64,000 bases of DNA. It comes from Ophioceras dolichostomum. Taxonomy: Eukaryota > Ascomycota > Sordariomycetes > Magnaporthales > Ophioceraceae. The notes under the pieces were generated by a model, which worked only from the letters and a program-made list of their open reading frames with translations, was not told the DNA's origin and searched no databases. Location: positions 24,851 through 88,850 of the forward strand of contig PYST01000159.1 of assembly GCA_003049485.1 (NCBI GenBank), read 5' to 3'. Of this stretch, positions 21,143 through 32,736 are shown piece by piece. Position 1 is the stretch's first letter. Each line of letters begins with the position of its first letter. The position numbers and the translations under genes were made by a program.

Positions 21143-24100
21143 CACTTTTGGGCGCTAGTCCACTTTGGGCTTCGCCGGGCCTTATCCCAGCAAGACGGGG
21201 CTTCCTCTCATCTTCTCCTACTTTCCTAGGCAAGCCCGCCGCAGAAATGCCACACATCCACGCGCAATTTGCAGGGCTCCGCCCCTGCAAACGATTCCAG
21301 CCGTCGCAGGCAGCCCCACCAATGAAATTTCCCTTGAAGCCATTAGGCAATGGCAGCTTACGAACCTAGCCTCAATGTGGCTAGCTCACGAGAGATTGAT
21401 CGCGATCCGTCGTGATTGGCTGGTGGCCTCCAGGACATTCCCAGAGAGGTGGGAGGGACGAGTCGCGGAGGCGGCGCGGAACAGGACACGACCACCACAC
21501 GGCTCAACCACTTGCGCGGGGGAAAGAAAGGACTTGTCGCCAGTTGGCCTACTGTGTACCTCGCCTCAGGACTTTGCCGTCCTTCATCCGCGTAAAGTCC
21601 GAACAATAGAAGAGACACAACAAAAAAAGGAAGGAAGGAAAGAAACGAATGAAGAGAGCAACATCATGAACGGCAGGCAGGACTTGCAACAGCAGCATGA
21701 ACTTTCATTGTTCCCATCGCTTCCCTGGTTCGCCGACAATGCCATTCGTATGAAGTCGGGCAACACGAGGGTCTGCTTGTTTCTCGCCAGAAGCGCTGTT
21801 TCAAAAGGCGGCCGAGTTGTTGGTCCGAACCATACATATTCTTTCATTCTCGAATGGGTTTCTGTTTTCTCTCCGATCCTTTCTTTTCTTTTCTTTTTTT
21901 CCTTTTTTTTTTTTTTTCTGTTTCTTTTCTCCAGGTTCCTTGTTCTCCTTTTTCTGGGGGGCGAATAACACGCCAATGAAACCAACCAGCCCAACTGCAG
22001 AGGTTTGTTCGGGCATCTCCCGAGCTGGACCCTTTGTCGGTGTGTTGCTGCTGCTGCTGGACCTTTTTTTGCTGCTTCTTACCCAGCCAACAGAAGTTCC
22101 AATATCACGAGGGTCCTATGTATGTGCATTGTGAGAAAAAACTGTTCCCGCTTGCATATTCAATGTACATCTAGGACCCCCATTGGCAGTCTGGAAGGGG
22201 CTGTGTTGATCACGACCATGAATTGACCGCCGTCGTGTTCCCTGGCCTTTCTCGTCTCTCTTGTTGTGAAGTTCTAGATTGTGTCTCTGATAATACGGAA
22301 TACTCCCATGATTCCCGTCTTTCTCCAGATCTGGTCCTGTGGAGGAGATGCTCCCCACTTTCCCTCTGCCACACCCCGGTCAGCCTGCCCCCATCTCCAA
22401 GCTCAGCCCGCCTGCCAGCCTAGCCTTGGGGCCGCCAGGCCTCCTTTCAGGCTCTTGACCAGACAAAGAGGCCTTCACTTTCAAACAATCCATCCCCATC
22501 TTGCGGGGTCGTCCGAACGGTCAATTGTCAGTCCTATTTGAGGAAGTGAACGTCCGGACGGCCTGAGGGTGAAAGAGGCAGACCTTGTCTTGTTGGGGAG
22601 ATTTTGGTTGGTCGATTCTTTCGGTTTCTGACTACTGGCAAACCGTTGCAAACCCAAGCAGGACACGATTTGAGCTCTTTTTCTCTGCGCCTTTCGCGAG
22701 ACACCAACCCAACATGTTAGCGCATTCGCATTGTTAGCCCTTGTCTCGTGTCCAAGACCATGGGGAAACCAGGAACGGGTCGTTCGTCGAATCAGATCGA
22801 TCAATTGGGATATTGGTGGTCAGGAAGACAGAGAAAGGGCGGGCCGTCGATATCGCGTTCCCCAGAGGATGGGTCCCCCCTTCCCCCAAAACCCCGAGCG
22901 CAATGAAGAGTGTGAGTCACAACTTTTTTGAGAACTCTCGCTCGCTCGGCCTGCATATGCACGAATGCGACAGGACAGCCTCCTTCCTCTCTTCCTCTGC
23001 ATCCGGATCCAATTTTCGCAAGGAGACTCCATACTCCGTATCCATATGCTCCATTCTTCTATTCGTGACGGGTACCAAGTCCGCCGCTTCGAAGCCGAAT
23101 TGAAAGCTCCAAGTCTTATGCACTCTTGTCTTGAGAAACTTTTGAGGCTCTCTCGCTTCCAATCCCAGTGTTCCGTATCCGCCCCTCTTTCTCTTCCTGC
23201 ATGCGACGTTGCGAGAGTGGACGGGAAGGTGGGTTGTTGCGACTCCCTTGCGTCCTTCCTGCGTCCTTCCTACGCCTTCCTGCGTACGTGCTTGCGAATA
23301 TGCTTGCGACTTGAGACATGCGAATACCGCTGACCCGAATTTTTTATTGATGGGTCGCTGACACTAGTCTGTGGCCTGGACGCAGTTTGTTCTTCGGAGC
23401 GCAGCAGAGAAAGCCCCCTCCTCCCTGTCTTGTCCAGGTCTATCTAGCCAGCCCGCTTCGACGCTCGACCCTCCCTTTTTTGCACTATGGTCGGTTCGAT
23501 TTTGATTACGACGCCGACCGACCCGGTCTGCATGGTCTTTCATTCTCGCGACCCACGTGATGTATTTCCTCTTTCCCCTTTTCCCCCGATCTTCCCCTGA
23601 GAACGAGGCCAGGAAGGTCGACCAGCTTGCGCGTGCGGTTGCGGGTGCAAAATAACCCGGCGGCCCAGCATCTGGCACAAGAAGAACAAGCGAGTGGAAA
23701 GGATGGTCGGCCCGCAAAGCCTCTCCCTCCTTCTTCCCCGTCTCGTCTCGGTCGGTGAGTTTTAGAATGCGGCCGGTCTCGGGGTCTCGGCCGGAACACG
23801 GACGGGGCCAGCCATCCTCTCTCTCCATCTCTTTCTCCTATTCGATCTTGTTCCCGATTTAAATTTATACATAAAACTATCAATCCTATTGCCTCGTTCT
23901 TGTTTCCAGCTGGCCCAGGTCGGGACCGGAAGGGACCGTCTTCTTCCCCACCATCCCTCCACTCAGCTATGTGGTAGGTGCTAGCCATCGACGTTGGAAG
24001 AGACCGAAAGAATGAGGCGCCTGCCTGACCCAGGGGCAGGGTGGCCATTCTGACCAGCCAGCCTTCATAAGCGGGCCTCAAAAACCCACGTCCGTCCCAC

Positions 24101-24640
24101 GACGGCGGTCGGTCTCGTTTCGTTCTGCGTTTCGTTTCATTTTGTTTCGAGTATCCCGAATCTGCTCTTTTATCGTCTTATTTCCCACCTGGAGGCCCAG
24201 TCTGGCCTCGTTTCGGTTCCTCTCTCTTTTCTGTTCTCCTCTCTTCGAATCTTGGTTTGTCGACCCCTGTGGAAGGTGCGTACGGCATACAGAAGAAGGG
24301 AGGGCAGAGAAACAATAACGTTCCTCCGGGGGATTCTCGGCCGGTCCCCCCCTTTTACTCGGCTAGGCCCGGGTGGCCCCCCACACTCTCCGTTCCGATC
24401 TTTTCTCTCTTCCACCCATCAGCCGCCCTGCTGAATTGAGAACTGTCACTTTCGGGACGAAGCGTTCCCGGGACCACCACCGCTACTTTCCCTCACCTGC
24501 CTCGTCTTGCTCGAGCAGAAAGTAAGCTGCAGGTAGAGAGAGGCATTGCTTGCCGTCTCCTGCCTGCCTCCCTGCCCGCTCTCCTCCCGATTTTATTTCG
24601 TTTCCTATGGTCGTGTGATGGCTCAAGTCTGCTCGCTTGG

Positions 24641-24708
24641 CCCTGCGTTGCAAGTCTCCCTTTCAGCTCGCCCTGCGTTGCAAGTCTCCCTTTCAGCTCG
24701 CCCTGCGT
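24641..24708. repeat. 30-bp tandem duplication
   Basis: A 30-nt unit beginning ccctgcgttgcaag is present twice head to tail (24641-24670 and 24671-24700), followed by the first eight bases of a third copy. The two full copies are identical, which suggests a recent duplication. No coding frame is evident around it. Confidence 0.95.
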
Positions 24709-25755
24709 GTGAGATAAGGGTGTGTGGCATTGCTAGTTCTGTACCACCCCAGAACTGGAGGCTAGGTTCTCTTCACATCTGCCGTAACGCACTTCATTTT
24801 GAGGTTGCTGCCCGCCGCTTCTGGTTCTTTGGATGGAAGGAAGGAGGAACCCGGCTCACTGGCCCAGCTCATCAGGAAATATACCGTCACGTCGAGTGTG
24901 TACACCCCATCAAGGGGCTGTGCGGTGAGTGATTCGGCTCATCACTATCAGATAGGCTGCACCTCGTTGGTGACGTCCGTCCGATCCTTGAGATGGATCG
25001 GGTGAAGGGCACCCCAGGTAAAGTCAAACTTGTCGAGGACGTCTTCCATCTTTCTGTTCTCATGACGGCTAAGGAGGCGCATGCCTTGTTGGCAACTACC
25101 TTACTCGCTTGTGTTGATCATGCCCCAACTTTCATTGCATCGTTGCTCGCTTCACGAGGCTGTGATCGTGCTGCCCTGGCGGTGGCCACATAGCTTTCCG
25201 CCTCCTCTTCCACTACTGGGCGCAGTAGTAGTTACGGAGTCGGACGAGATCACTCGTATACTCAGTCCTTGGCGTGAGGTTATTCGTTGAGGCGACACCC
25301 AGATGCGAGGCAAACAAGGTGAAGGAGTTACATGCCAACCTACCTTAGGCTAGCTGTAGCTGGCTTAGGTGTTGGGCCGTTTGGCTGATATTGCCTGCTC
25401 AACCCACTCACACCACTCCTAGTGACAGGACGCCTGTCATGATGACTTTGCTAGTGATTTGTAGCTTCGGACAATGAATTTTATTCACCGTAGTGGTGAC
25501 AATCACATCACCGTCTCGTCGTTTGATCAGAACATTGGCCAAACGGCCAGTCATAAAGCCGCGTCCAGAAGTTGCAGAGTTCCCACCCCAAATGATGCCG
25601 ACCATAAATCTCGTTGAGCCAGCCAGAGCCAGGCCAGGCCTCCAGTCATCTCTTCCTCAACGTCTACAAGCGACGTTCTCTTCGCAAACCACCACAACAC
25701 TCAGGACGCCCAGGACGCCCAGAACTTGACGAAACCATCGCCAACATCTCTCAAG

Positions 25756-27435
25756 ATGTGCCTCATCGTGCTGTGGGACGCGCCTGGCTGCGTCAACTAC
25801 CATTCGTACCTGGCCTCGGTCATCCGTTGCACGCAGGCGGTCGTCCGGGGCCCGTTCGCGACGTGCCAGGTTGCGCCCGACCACCCGGTCGTGCGGTCCT
25901 TCGACTACTTCCATCACGCCCAGGTTCAACACGCCCAGCGTAGCAGTCAGCAGCAGCAGCAGCATCAGCAGCATCAAGGCCCCCATCCCGTCCAGCCGGG
26001 CCATCCGTCCTATCATGCCCATCCAGCGCCTCAGCATGCAGATGGCCAGCCGGGCCAGCCGGGCCAGCTAGGCGCCTCCCAGCCCGTCAATCAGCAGAGC
26101 GAGATCGATCGCGAAAACGCCACCGATCTCTTCGCGCGTACGCCGATAGGCCGCCTTGAGGTAAGGCACTCGCTCACTGATTCAATCTCCTGCCAGAGAC
26201 GGACGTCGGAGGCGACTGCGAGACGTAGGCAACTGGTAGCGTACTGACAAAACCTTCTACTCCTAGGTGACCTTCTTCTTCGCCGAGGAGATGGACACCC
26301 TCGCGAGCATGATGTATTTCGGTTGGCCGTGGGAGGCTATGGCTGAGGTAAGTCAGAAGTATTCTCTCTCTTCTCTCTCGTTCGCCTCCTTTCAGGCGGC
26401 TGGCTGCTCCTTGCCCTCCAATAACCCCAGCAGCATATGCCCAAAAACTGCTCAACAAAACACGTTATCAAAAGTCTTCCCGCCCATAAGATGTAAGTAG
26501 GTACGAGCACTGACTTTCTTCCTGTGCAGCACTTCCAATGCTACTGCCGGCGCTACCCGATCCCGCACCGCACCGCCCCCTTCCTCCAGGCCATGGGCAC
26601 GCATGGCTGGCAGACGGGCTGGATCTACGGCGCGTACGTGCACGAGCTCATCCCGTACCAGCACGGCGCCGTGCCCGTCCGCGACCCCCGCATGCCCATC
26701 GACCCTCGCAGCATGACGCCCGTCGACCCCGCCGCTGCTGGTCCTGCTGGAGCTGCTGGTTCTCCTCGCGCAATGCCGCCGCGCCCCGGCAGCGCTCATC
26801 AACCTCATCTGGGGCCCCGGCCTATCATGCCTTACCCTCGTCGTGTTGGTCCGCCACCGCCGCCGCCGCAGCAGCATCAGCAATATGATGACCGGGACCG
26901 TCACATGCCCGATGCTGGCGACCGCCGCAGCATGCCGATGCCAGCGCATTCTCCCCTCGGCCATCCTGCTGGCCCCGCCCATATCCCAGCCACTGTCCCC
27001 GTCACTGAGAGCAGCTACCGCGCCATGCTCGCTGCTGCAGCCGCCGACCGCCGTGACTTGCCGGCCTACCATGGACTGCCGGACTACCACACCGCGATGG
27101 AGGCCCAGAGCAGCCGTGGAGGGGGCTTTCAGGAGAATCGTCATGGCATGCTGGCGGACAGTCGTGGCGGTGGCATGTCTGACAACAACAACCGCGGCGG
27201 CATATTCTCTGACCGTCGCGCCCTGCCCGGCGGTCGACCGCCTTCCGTTCCGCGTCCTGATGCCCGTCGCTTCGCAGAGGGAGGAGGAGATCTGGACAAC
27301 ATCTCCGTCACCACCCGGGCTGAGGGAAGTGGAGGTCGTGGCACCCCGGCTCCGGTTCCGGCTTCGGCGGAGGGATCATCTAGAACCACCACGGCCGAGG
27401 GCGGCGGAATCCAGGGACGACGCGGCCATGAGTGA
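25756..27435 (+). CDS. Unknown fungal protein with Gln/Pro/Arg-rich regions
   Basis: Three exons, 25756-26160, 26267-26347 and 26530-27435, give 463 aa, all joined in phase 0 (GTAAGG...CTAG and GTAAGT...GCAG). The start at 25756 opens MCLIVLWDAPGCVNYHSYL, and no upstream ATG is in frame. The apparently ordered part is the first 175 residues apart from a Gln/His/Pro insert: segments such as GPFATCQVAPDHPVVRSFDYF, VTFFFAEEMDTL, MMYFGWPWEAMAEHFQC, and HGWQTGWIYGAYVHELIP. It has several Cys and Trp/Tyr residues that look conserved in style. The rest is Pro/Arg/Gly-rich with many Arg-Arg and Pro-rich runs and is probably disordered. I do not recognise a family. Splicing is well supported because each exon boundary extends a smooth aromatic-rich sequence. 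Confidence 0.75.
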
Positions 27436-28733
27436 GCTAGCTGCTCAACTCTACCTGGGTGAGGGAGGGACCGCTGCTCTGGAATGATTGATGAATGCCA
27501 CCTATGGACACATTAAAGTTCCGTCTGTTTCCACCCCCCCCCCCCCCCCGGTCGGNNNNNNTTCCCCCCCCCCCCCCCCCCGGTCGGCGTGGAGTTGGTT
27601 TGTGAGTGTGTTTGGTTCGGGTTCGTTTGATTTGGTTTGGAGGAGCATACGGTACTAGAACTGAGGCGGCGTTCAGATTCGCAGTCGCATCATCGCATGG
27701 TAGCTTCCATTGTCTTGGGTTTGCGATATCGTAATGCTGGGTTGGTACCTTTGGCTGGGGGACACGCAAATCTATCCGTCTGTAGAGTAGGTAGGCAGTT
27801 AGTTCTATTTGGTAGACTTCACGGACTTCGAGGGCAATATTATTCGCAGATCACGTTACATTCACAACTTGGCCGAGGACAAGTGAATACTGGGCTGGGC
27901 AGCATGCCAGCTATGTGAACGACCACGCCTTTTCTCATCACTATCGGAAAGGAGCTCATCACTGTAGCACGAGACTAGACTCACGGAGCCATGGAATTCG
28001 ATATCAAAAAACAGCCAGCAAGTTTTGTTATTTCTGCTTAACCAAACGACCCGGAGGCCCAGATCCCCATCCATCCATATGATTGCATATTTTTTGTGTA
28101 ATCTACCGACTTGACTACGGCAGACAGACAGACAAGGAGACAGAGACGTATATAAGACTCGCCATACATATCCTATCCGGTTACCCAAACCCCTCGCCAA
28201 AAAAAGTGAAATGCCGAAGTAAATAGGAGAAAAAACTCATTAAGTGGTACGTAGATGATGGTACACGCTATGTCAGGGATAGCAAGCCAGATGCTAAGAA
28301 AAAAGGAAAAAAAAACCGAAACAAGAAGAGGTAGGAAGTGGTGTGAGAGAGGTTACTAATATCCAAGGTAAGTAGCTTCTATACTTGGAACTGAAATGCT
28401 TTTCTGATCTTGTGAAAGGCAGAGAGGGGCGACATCGAAAATACCATCGGCTGCATGCATATGTGTGTGGTTGTGTGTGTGGTTGTGTGTGTGTGGTGTT
28501 TGCCTGCCCTTCTGTAGAGTGATTGGAGTGTTACGGGGATGAATGACGTGACTTGATGATACAGTCTTGTCTGTCTTGCTTGATCGACAACAGTCACGCC
28601 AAAGCAGACAGTGAGCGAGTCGGACTGGCTGGCGAACAGTCAGACGGACAGAGGGAGAGAGAGAGGGAAGAAGGGGCCGAAATAGAGAGACAGAAGGGGA
28701 CAGTGAGCAAGCAAGCAAGCTAGCAAGCAAAGC
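27436..28733. other. Tail-to-tail intergenic region with assembly gap
   Basis: It separates the unknown gene (+) from the membrane-protein gene (-). It contains the gap described separately at 27532-27587. Other contents are a T-rich patch, a GT microsatellite-like stretch around 28460-28500, and AG/CA-rich sequence near 28640-28730. No gene is supported. Confidence 0.5.
27532..27587. repeat. Poly-C tracts flanking a six-N gap
   Basis: A run of about 17 C followed by GGTCGG is followed by six N, then TT, another C run of about 18, and GGTCGG again. The two flanks are near-identical. The most economical reading is one homopolymer locus represented twice at contig ends that were scaffolded rather than merged. 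Confidence 0.85.
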
Positions 28734-30587
28734 TTAGAACGTATCGACAAGCTGCTGCGTCCTAGCCTGCACCTGCACCTCTGTCAGCGGCGCATGCTGC
28801 ATAGCCGGATCAGGCGACCCGGGACCGACAGGCCCCTCAGCCGGCGGACCAGCCGGGGTTCTGTCTCCCCCTCCTCCCCCTCCTTCGCCGCCGGCGCCGG
28901 TGCTGCTCTTGCGGTCGTTGCCGTCCTTGCCCTCGCCATCGACACCACTAGCCCCCTTGGCGTCGGTCGTCGGCGCCGGGGCGGACTGCCACATGGTCGT
29001 CCTGAAGATGTCGTCCTTCCTCGCCACGGCCGGCCAGTTCCGCTGGCCCCTCTGCGCGGCGTCCTGCGCCTCCCTCAGCCACTGCCTCCACTGGTCCGTG
29101 GGCGGCGAGGCGCCGCTGCGCTCCACCCAGCCCGTCAGGCCCGTCTCGCGGATGGCGTACCACAGCGTCCTCGTGAAGGACGCGACCCCCTCCCGCGGGT
29201 CGTACTTGGGGTCGTCCGCGGGCGTGGACTCGTGCGCGTCCTGCGCGTCCTCGGGCGTCTCCCACTTCCACTCGTACCGGCTCAGGTCCCAGAACAGGTG
29301 GCGCGGCAGCATGCCCATGGCCCAGTACATGGCGTTCAGCGAGATGTATGAGACGCCCACGAAGATCTGCATGTTCCAGCTGCAGTTCCCCAGCAGGACC
29401 GTGCTGACCATCAGCATGATGGTGCCGATGCCCATGAGCAGCCGGTAGCTGTACTCGCTCTTCACGCGGTACTTGCAGTCCTCCGTGCCCGCCAGGTACA
29501 GCTCCCTGGCGACCTCCTCGGTGCACTTTATGTAGATGAAGGCGCCCTCGCGCGTGCGGATCATGACGTCTCCGCGGGGGACCTGGTTCGTGTGCGAGCG
29601 CTTCATCATTAGAGGGTGCCACCACGACGCGTAGCCGACGATGGATGACTGCAGGCTGATGAGCGAGACGGCGATGATGGCCGGCCCGTCGGTGATGTAC
29701 ACGGCGTAGGCCAGCAGGCCGAGCGTGAGGAACATGCTGAAGATGCCGAGGATGTGGATCGGGCTCCACAGAGCCGCGGGGATGGCTGGCCGCTTGTGCG
29801 TCGTCGCCAGCGTGGGGTTGGCCGCGAAGTCTTGGATCCGCTGCTTGGCTGTGGGTCGTCGTCGTAGGCCGCCCTGCTCGAGCTCGGCTGGCGTCGGCGT
29901 GGATCCTGGGAAGGTGACTGTGCTGCGACCTGTAGCTCGGGTGTCTGTCTTGCCCTTATTCTGGATATGAGCGTTTGGGCCAGGCGAGGCGTTGCCATCA
30001 CTGGCGCTTCCGTTGGCCTTGTCTTCTTTCTCCTTCCCCTTTTCGCCAGAGACTAGCGTAGTCTCTGTGGTTTCTCTCGGCGGGCCGGGTATCCTCATCA
30101 TCGGCTCGCCGCCCGGAGAGCCGTCTCTCTTCCCTCCCCCTATCATGCGTCGCCACAGGCTCCTGGCCGTGGCGGCGGCCGTCATGGGGACGGCGATGTC
30201 GCCGGACGATCTGTCGAGGCGGTGTGTGATCTGGAGGACCTTGAACGCGAACGGTTCGAGCGAGTCGAGCGGGTGGATGATGTTGGCGAAGAAGCCGACC
30301 GTGTCGAGCGCGACGCCGCTGAACACGCCCGTGACCTTGGCCGGTGTCTGGGGCATTCTCAGGGGCCGCGACGGCTTGAGCAGCACCTGCGGCGCGGGGA
30401 GCATCCGGGGTAGGAGGCAGAATACGGACGCCGTGATGGTCTGGGCGTGGTCCGTCATCGAGGACTCGCCGATGACGGCGAGCAGGGTCACCACGTCCAG
30501 CCGCCATTGTCCGGAGTTGACGCTGTTGTTTGGAGTCGTGGGCCACCAATTCGCCAGAATACTCCGGTCGTTGGGGTCCGTCTCCAT
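28734..30587 (-). CDS. Four-span integral membrane protein, unknown function
   Basis: A single exon of 617 aa starts at a genuine ATG (METDPNDRS). Residues 1-140 contain amphipathic or hydrophobic segments around GQWRLDVVTLLAVIG and GVALDTVGFFANIIHPLD. A charged, disordered linker follows to about 270. Two hydrophobic hairpins form the membrane part: about 278-298 with 302-323, and 382-401 with 407-427. Between them lies a soluble loop with PRGDVMIRTREGAFIYIKCTEE, Lys/Arg-rich and possibly folded. After the last span comes HLFWDLSRYEW and a cytosolic tail ending in Gly/Pro-rich sequence. No signal peptide is obvious. The layout suggests an organellar or plasma-membrane protein conserved in ascomycetes, but I cannot name it. 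Confidence 0.8.
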   Translation of the reverse strand: METDPNDRSILANWWPTTPNNSVNSGQWRLDVVTLLAVIGESSMTDHAQTITASVFCLLPRMLPAPQVLLKPSRPLRMPQTPAKVTGVFSGVALDTVGFFANIIHPLDSLEPFAFKVLQITHRLDRSSGDIAVPMTAAATARSLWRRMIGGGKRDGSPGGEPMMRIPGPPRETTETTLVSGEKGKEKEDKANGSASDGNASPGPNAHIQNKGKTDTRATGRSTVTFPGSTPTPAELEQGGLRRRPTAKQRIQDFAANPTLATTHKRPAIPAALWSPIHILGIFSMFLTLGLLAYAVYITDGPAIIAVSLISLQSSIVGYASWWHPLMMKRSHTNQVPRGDVMIRTREGAFIYIKCTEEVARELYLAGTEDCKYRVKSEYSYRLLMGIGTIMLMVSTVLLGNCSWNMQIFVGVSYISLNAMYWAMGMLPRHLFWDLSRYEWKWETPEDAQDAHESTPADDPKYDPREGVASFTRTLWYAIRETGLTGWVERSGASPPTDQWRQWLREAQDAAQRGQRNWPAVARKDDIFRTTMWQSAPAPTTDAKGASGVDGEGKDGNDRKSSTGAGGEGGGGGGDRTPAGPPAEGPVGPGSPDPAMQHAPLTEVQVQARTQQLVDTF

Positions 30588-32736
30588 CTCGAGCAGGTGT
30601 TAAAACCCAAAAAGAAAAACAAGAAGGAAAGCGAGGCAGGACGATCACGTAATGGTCGTTGTGAGGCACCCTGGAGTCTTGGCCCAGGCGGTTCAGGAAG
30701 TCAGGGCATACGAGGGAGGGACCGCTTCGAAAGGGGCGTAGCTGCTAGGTATCGGAAGGTGCTCGTTCGACGTCGCTGGGAAGCGGGCAGGCGGGCAAAG
30801 GGGGCGAGTCGTCCTATGATCTGTCGTCGTCCTCAAAACCAAGTCTCTTGGAATCTCTTCTGACTTCCAAGTTCTTCCAGGCTCGCAGCCTTACTGAGCG
30901 AGCAACTCCGTCTCCACAACCCTTAGCGTTCTGACGGAGGATCAAAAGGGTTCTCGAATTGAGCTCATTGTCTACCAATAGACTGCCATCTTCAAACGAA
31001 TTGGACTACGTTCTAACGAGGGCCGAAAAAAAAAAAGAAAATAAAGACGAAAAACAGAATGAGAAAAAAGAATGAAGAATGAAAAAGAGAGAGAAAAGAG
31101 GATGACGTCGCACCCCATCAGCCCATCGAAACAACGTGAATTGGGGGCTGAAGGGCTAGAACAAAATGAGGCGGCTCTAACCTCTAGGGCGTTCGGTGAT
31201 TGGGAGCTGGGGGGTTCTCGGGAAGAGCCAAGGACAACGGTGGGTGCTCTCTTGTGGAGGAGGACTAGGGTGGTGTAGGCCAATGTCCACCACTGCTGCT
31301 ATCCACTTATGGGAAACCCCTGTTGCTGCCCGCCAGTACATATAGTCTCGTTCTCGCCCTCACATGTTTCTGTTGGTGTTGTCCAGAACGGAGTCCTTGG
31401 CGGCTGTGTTGGGCTCACGATAGCAACATGTAAAGACGGGAGCTAACAACGGCAGGCTTATGGAGACGGCCTCACGAAGTGCATTGCTGTCTGTTCGTTG
31501 GCGTCCGGTTCTGGCTTCCCGATTGGATAAGGAGCCCTCGTTGTGTTGTAGTACCGTAGTTCGACGCACCCACAGAACAAAAAGATCCAATGGATGACAG
31601 TCCCAATTGCACGCGCCTGTGAGCCCGGAATATCCTGGCGGGTTTCGGAGCCCAACAGCCCCTGATGAAACCGTTCCTTGAGTACCTTCCTACCCAGCCT
31701 GACCTACCTATGCTATTTCTAGGCCTGGACCCTGAATGGATTCCCCCAATAAACGACAAACAAGACGAAACAAAACTAGACTGGCGACTGTTGAGTATTG
31801 AAGGCCCAAAACGGTGGGGATCGAATCAATAAATCAAGCATTCTTGATGCCTCAGTCTCACTCTCTTTACGACAAGCTCACAACGTGGAGATGTTAGGGA
31901 GAGGTCAAAAAGTGGACAAAGGCGCAATGCGGGATTGGGAGGCTGTGCAAGCCATGGTCCCACCACCGCATGTGTCCGGGCAAAAGAGGAAGCGCGACAT
32001 GATGAAGCACTATCACGGAGGCGCCAAAAACCAGTACAATGCAGTTATGGAAGACAGCCGAATCGCGGGAGAAAACATTCAAGGCGAGTCTCATCTGCAT
32101 CTGCCGTAGAACCAGAGCCCAATCCAACACACAATAAATAAGTGAAGCCAGGGAGCACAGGGTATCCGGAAACCGGCCCCCAAAGCCCCGTATCATCACC
32201 ATCTCTGGGCCGATGCCGCCCCGCCTTTGCCCGAGATATTGCCAGAGAGTACGAACGCTAGAGCCTCACTCCGATAAAGCGGAAGCGGGCAAAGGGGGAA
32301 GAAAGGAGGAGAATATTCCAACAAAAATAACTGGAGTACCAAGAGGCCGCCGGGGTAACATAACGCTGTGCACCTTGTATTCCCGTACTCCTATCAGAGA
32401 TCAGATCATCACCATCATGGCCGTTGATAGCCCGGCCCTTCCAGCACATCCAAGCGCTTTGCGGAGAGGAGGGCGGGCACCTATGTTGTGTAGGTATGAA
32501 CAAACGCAGCGCAGCGCAAAGACAGAACCTAAGCATCAAGTGAAGATGGAGCAGAGAAACGAACGCAAGTCAAATGTTTGGTGTATCTAATCAAATATGC
32601 AAAAAACGAATTAGCCCTTAAAAAAAAGAAGAAGCAATGCGATGTAATCAAAAAGAATCCAGCAATGAAACAAAAGAAAAAAAAATAGCAGCAAAATAGC
32701 AGCAGAGGACCACACCGCTCCTCCTCCCACACCCCT
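30588..32736. other. Intergenic region, no gene supported
   Basis: About 2.1 kb between the start of the membrane-protein gene and the 3' end of the deaminase-like gene, both on the minus strand. Open frames are short, overlapping and without motifs. Purine-rich AT patches occur at 31030-31100 and 32600-32710, the latter within the likely 3' untranslated region of the deaminase-like gene. Confidence 0.5.

Larger units (their letters stand above)
20585..25755. other. Long divergent intergenic region
   Basis: About 5.2 kb between the cpc1 leader and the next gene on the + strand. Further minus-strand ATGs near 20940-20990 open short frames that could be extra uORFs if the transcript begins above them. 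A Gcn4-type site sits at 21136. Long frames such as those around 21165-21970 and 23360-24080 end in poly-Phe or Arg-rich low-complexity sequence and overlap each other, so I do not call them. A 30-bp tandem duplication lies at 24641-24708. Confidence 0.5.

Noticed and set aside
21165..21968. 267-codon open frame on the + strand upstream of cpc1
   Set aside because: The C-terminal third is poly-Phe from a T-rich tract, there is no known motif, and other frames overlap it. It is a by-product of base composition.
23364..24081. Overlapping 154- and 191-codon open frames on the minus strand
   Set aside because: They overlap each other in different frames and are Arg/Gly/Pro-rich without a motif. 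They reflect the CT-rich + strand.
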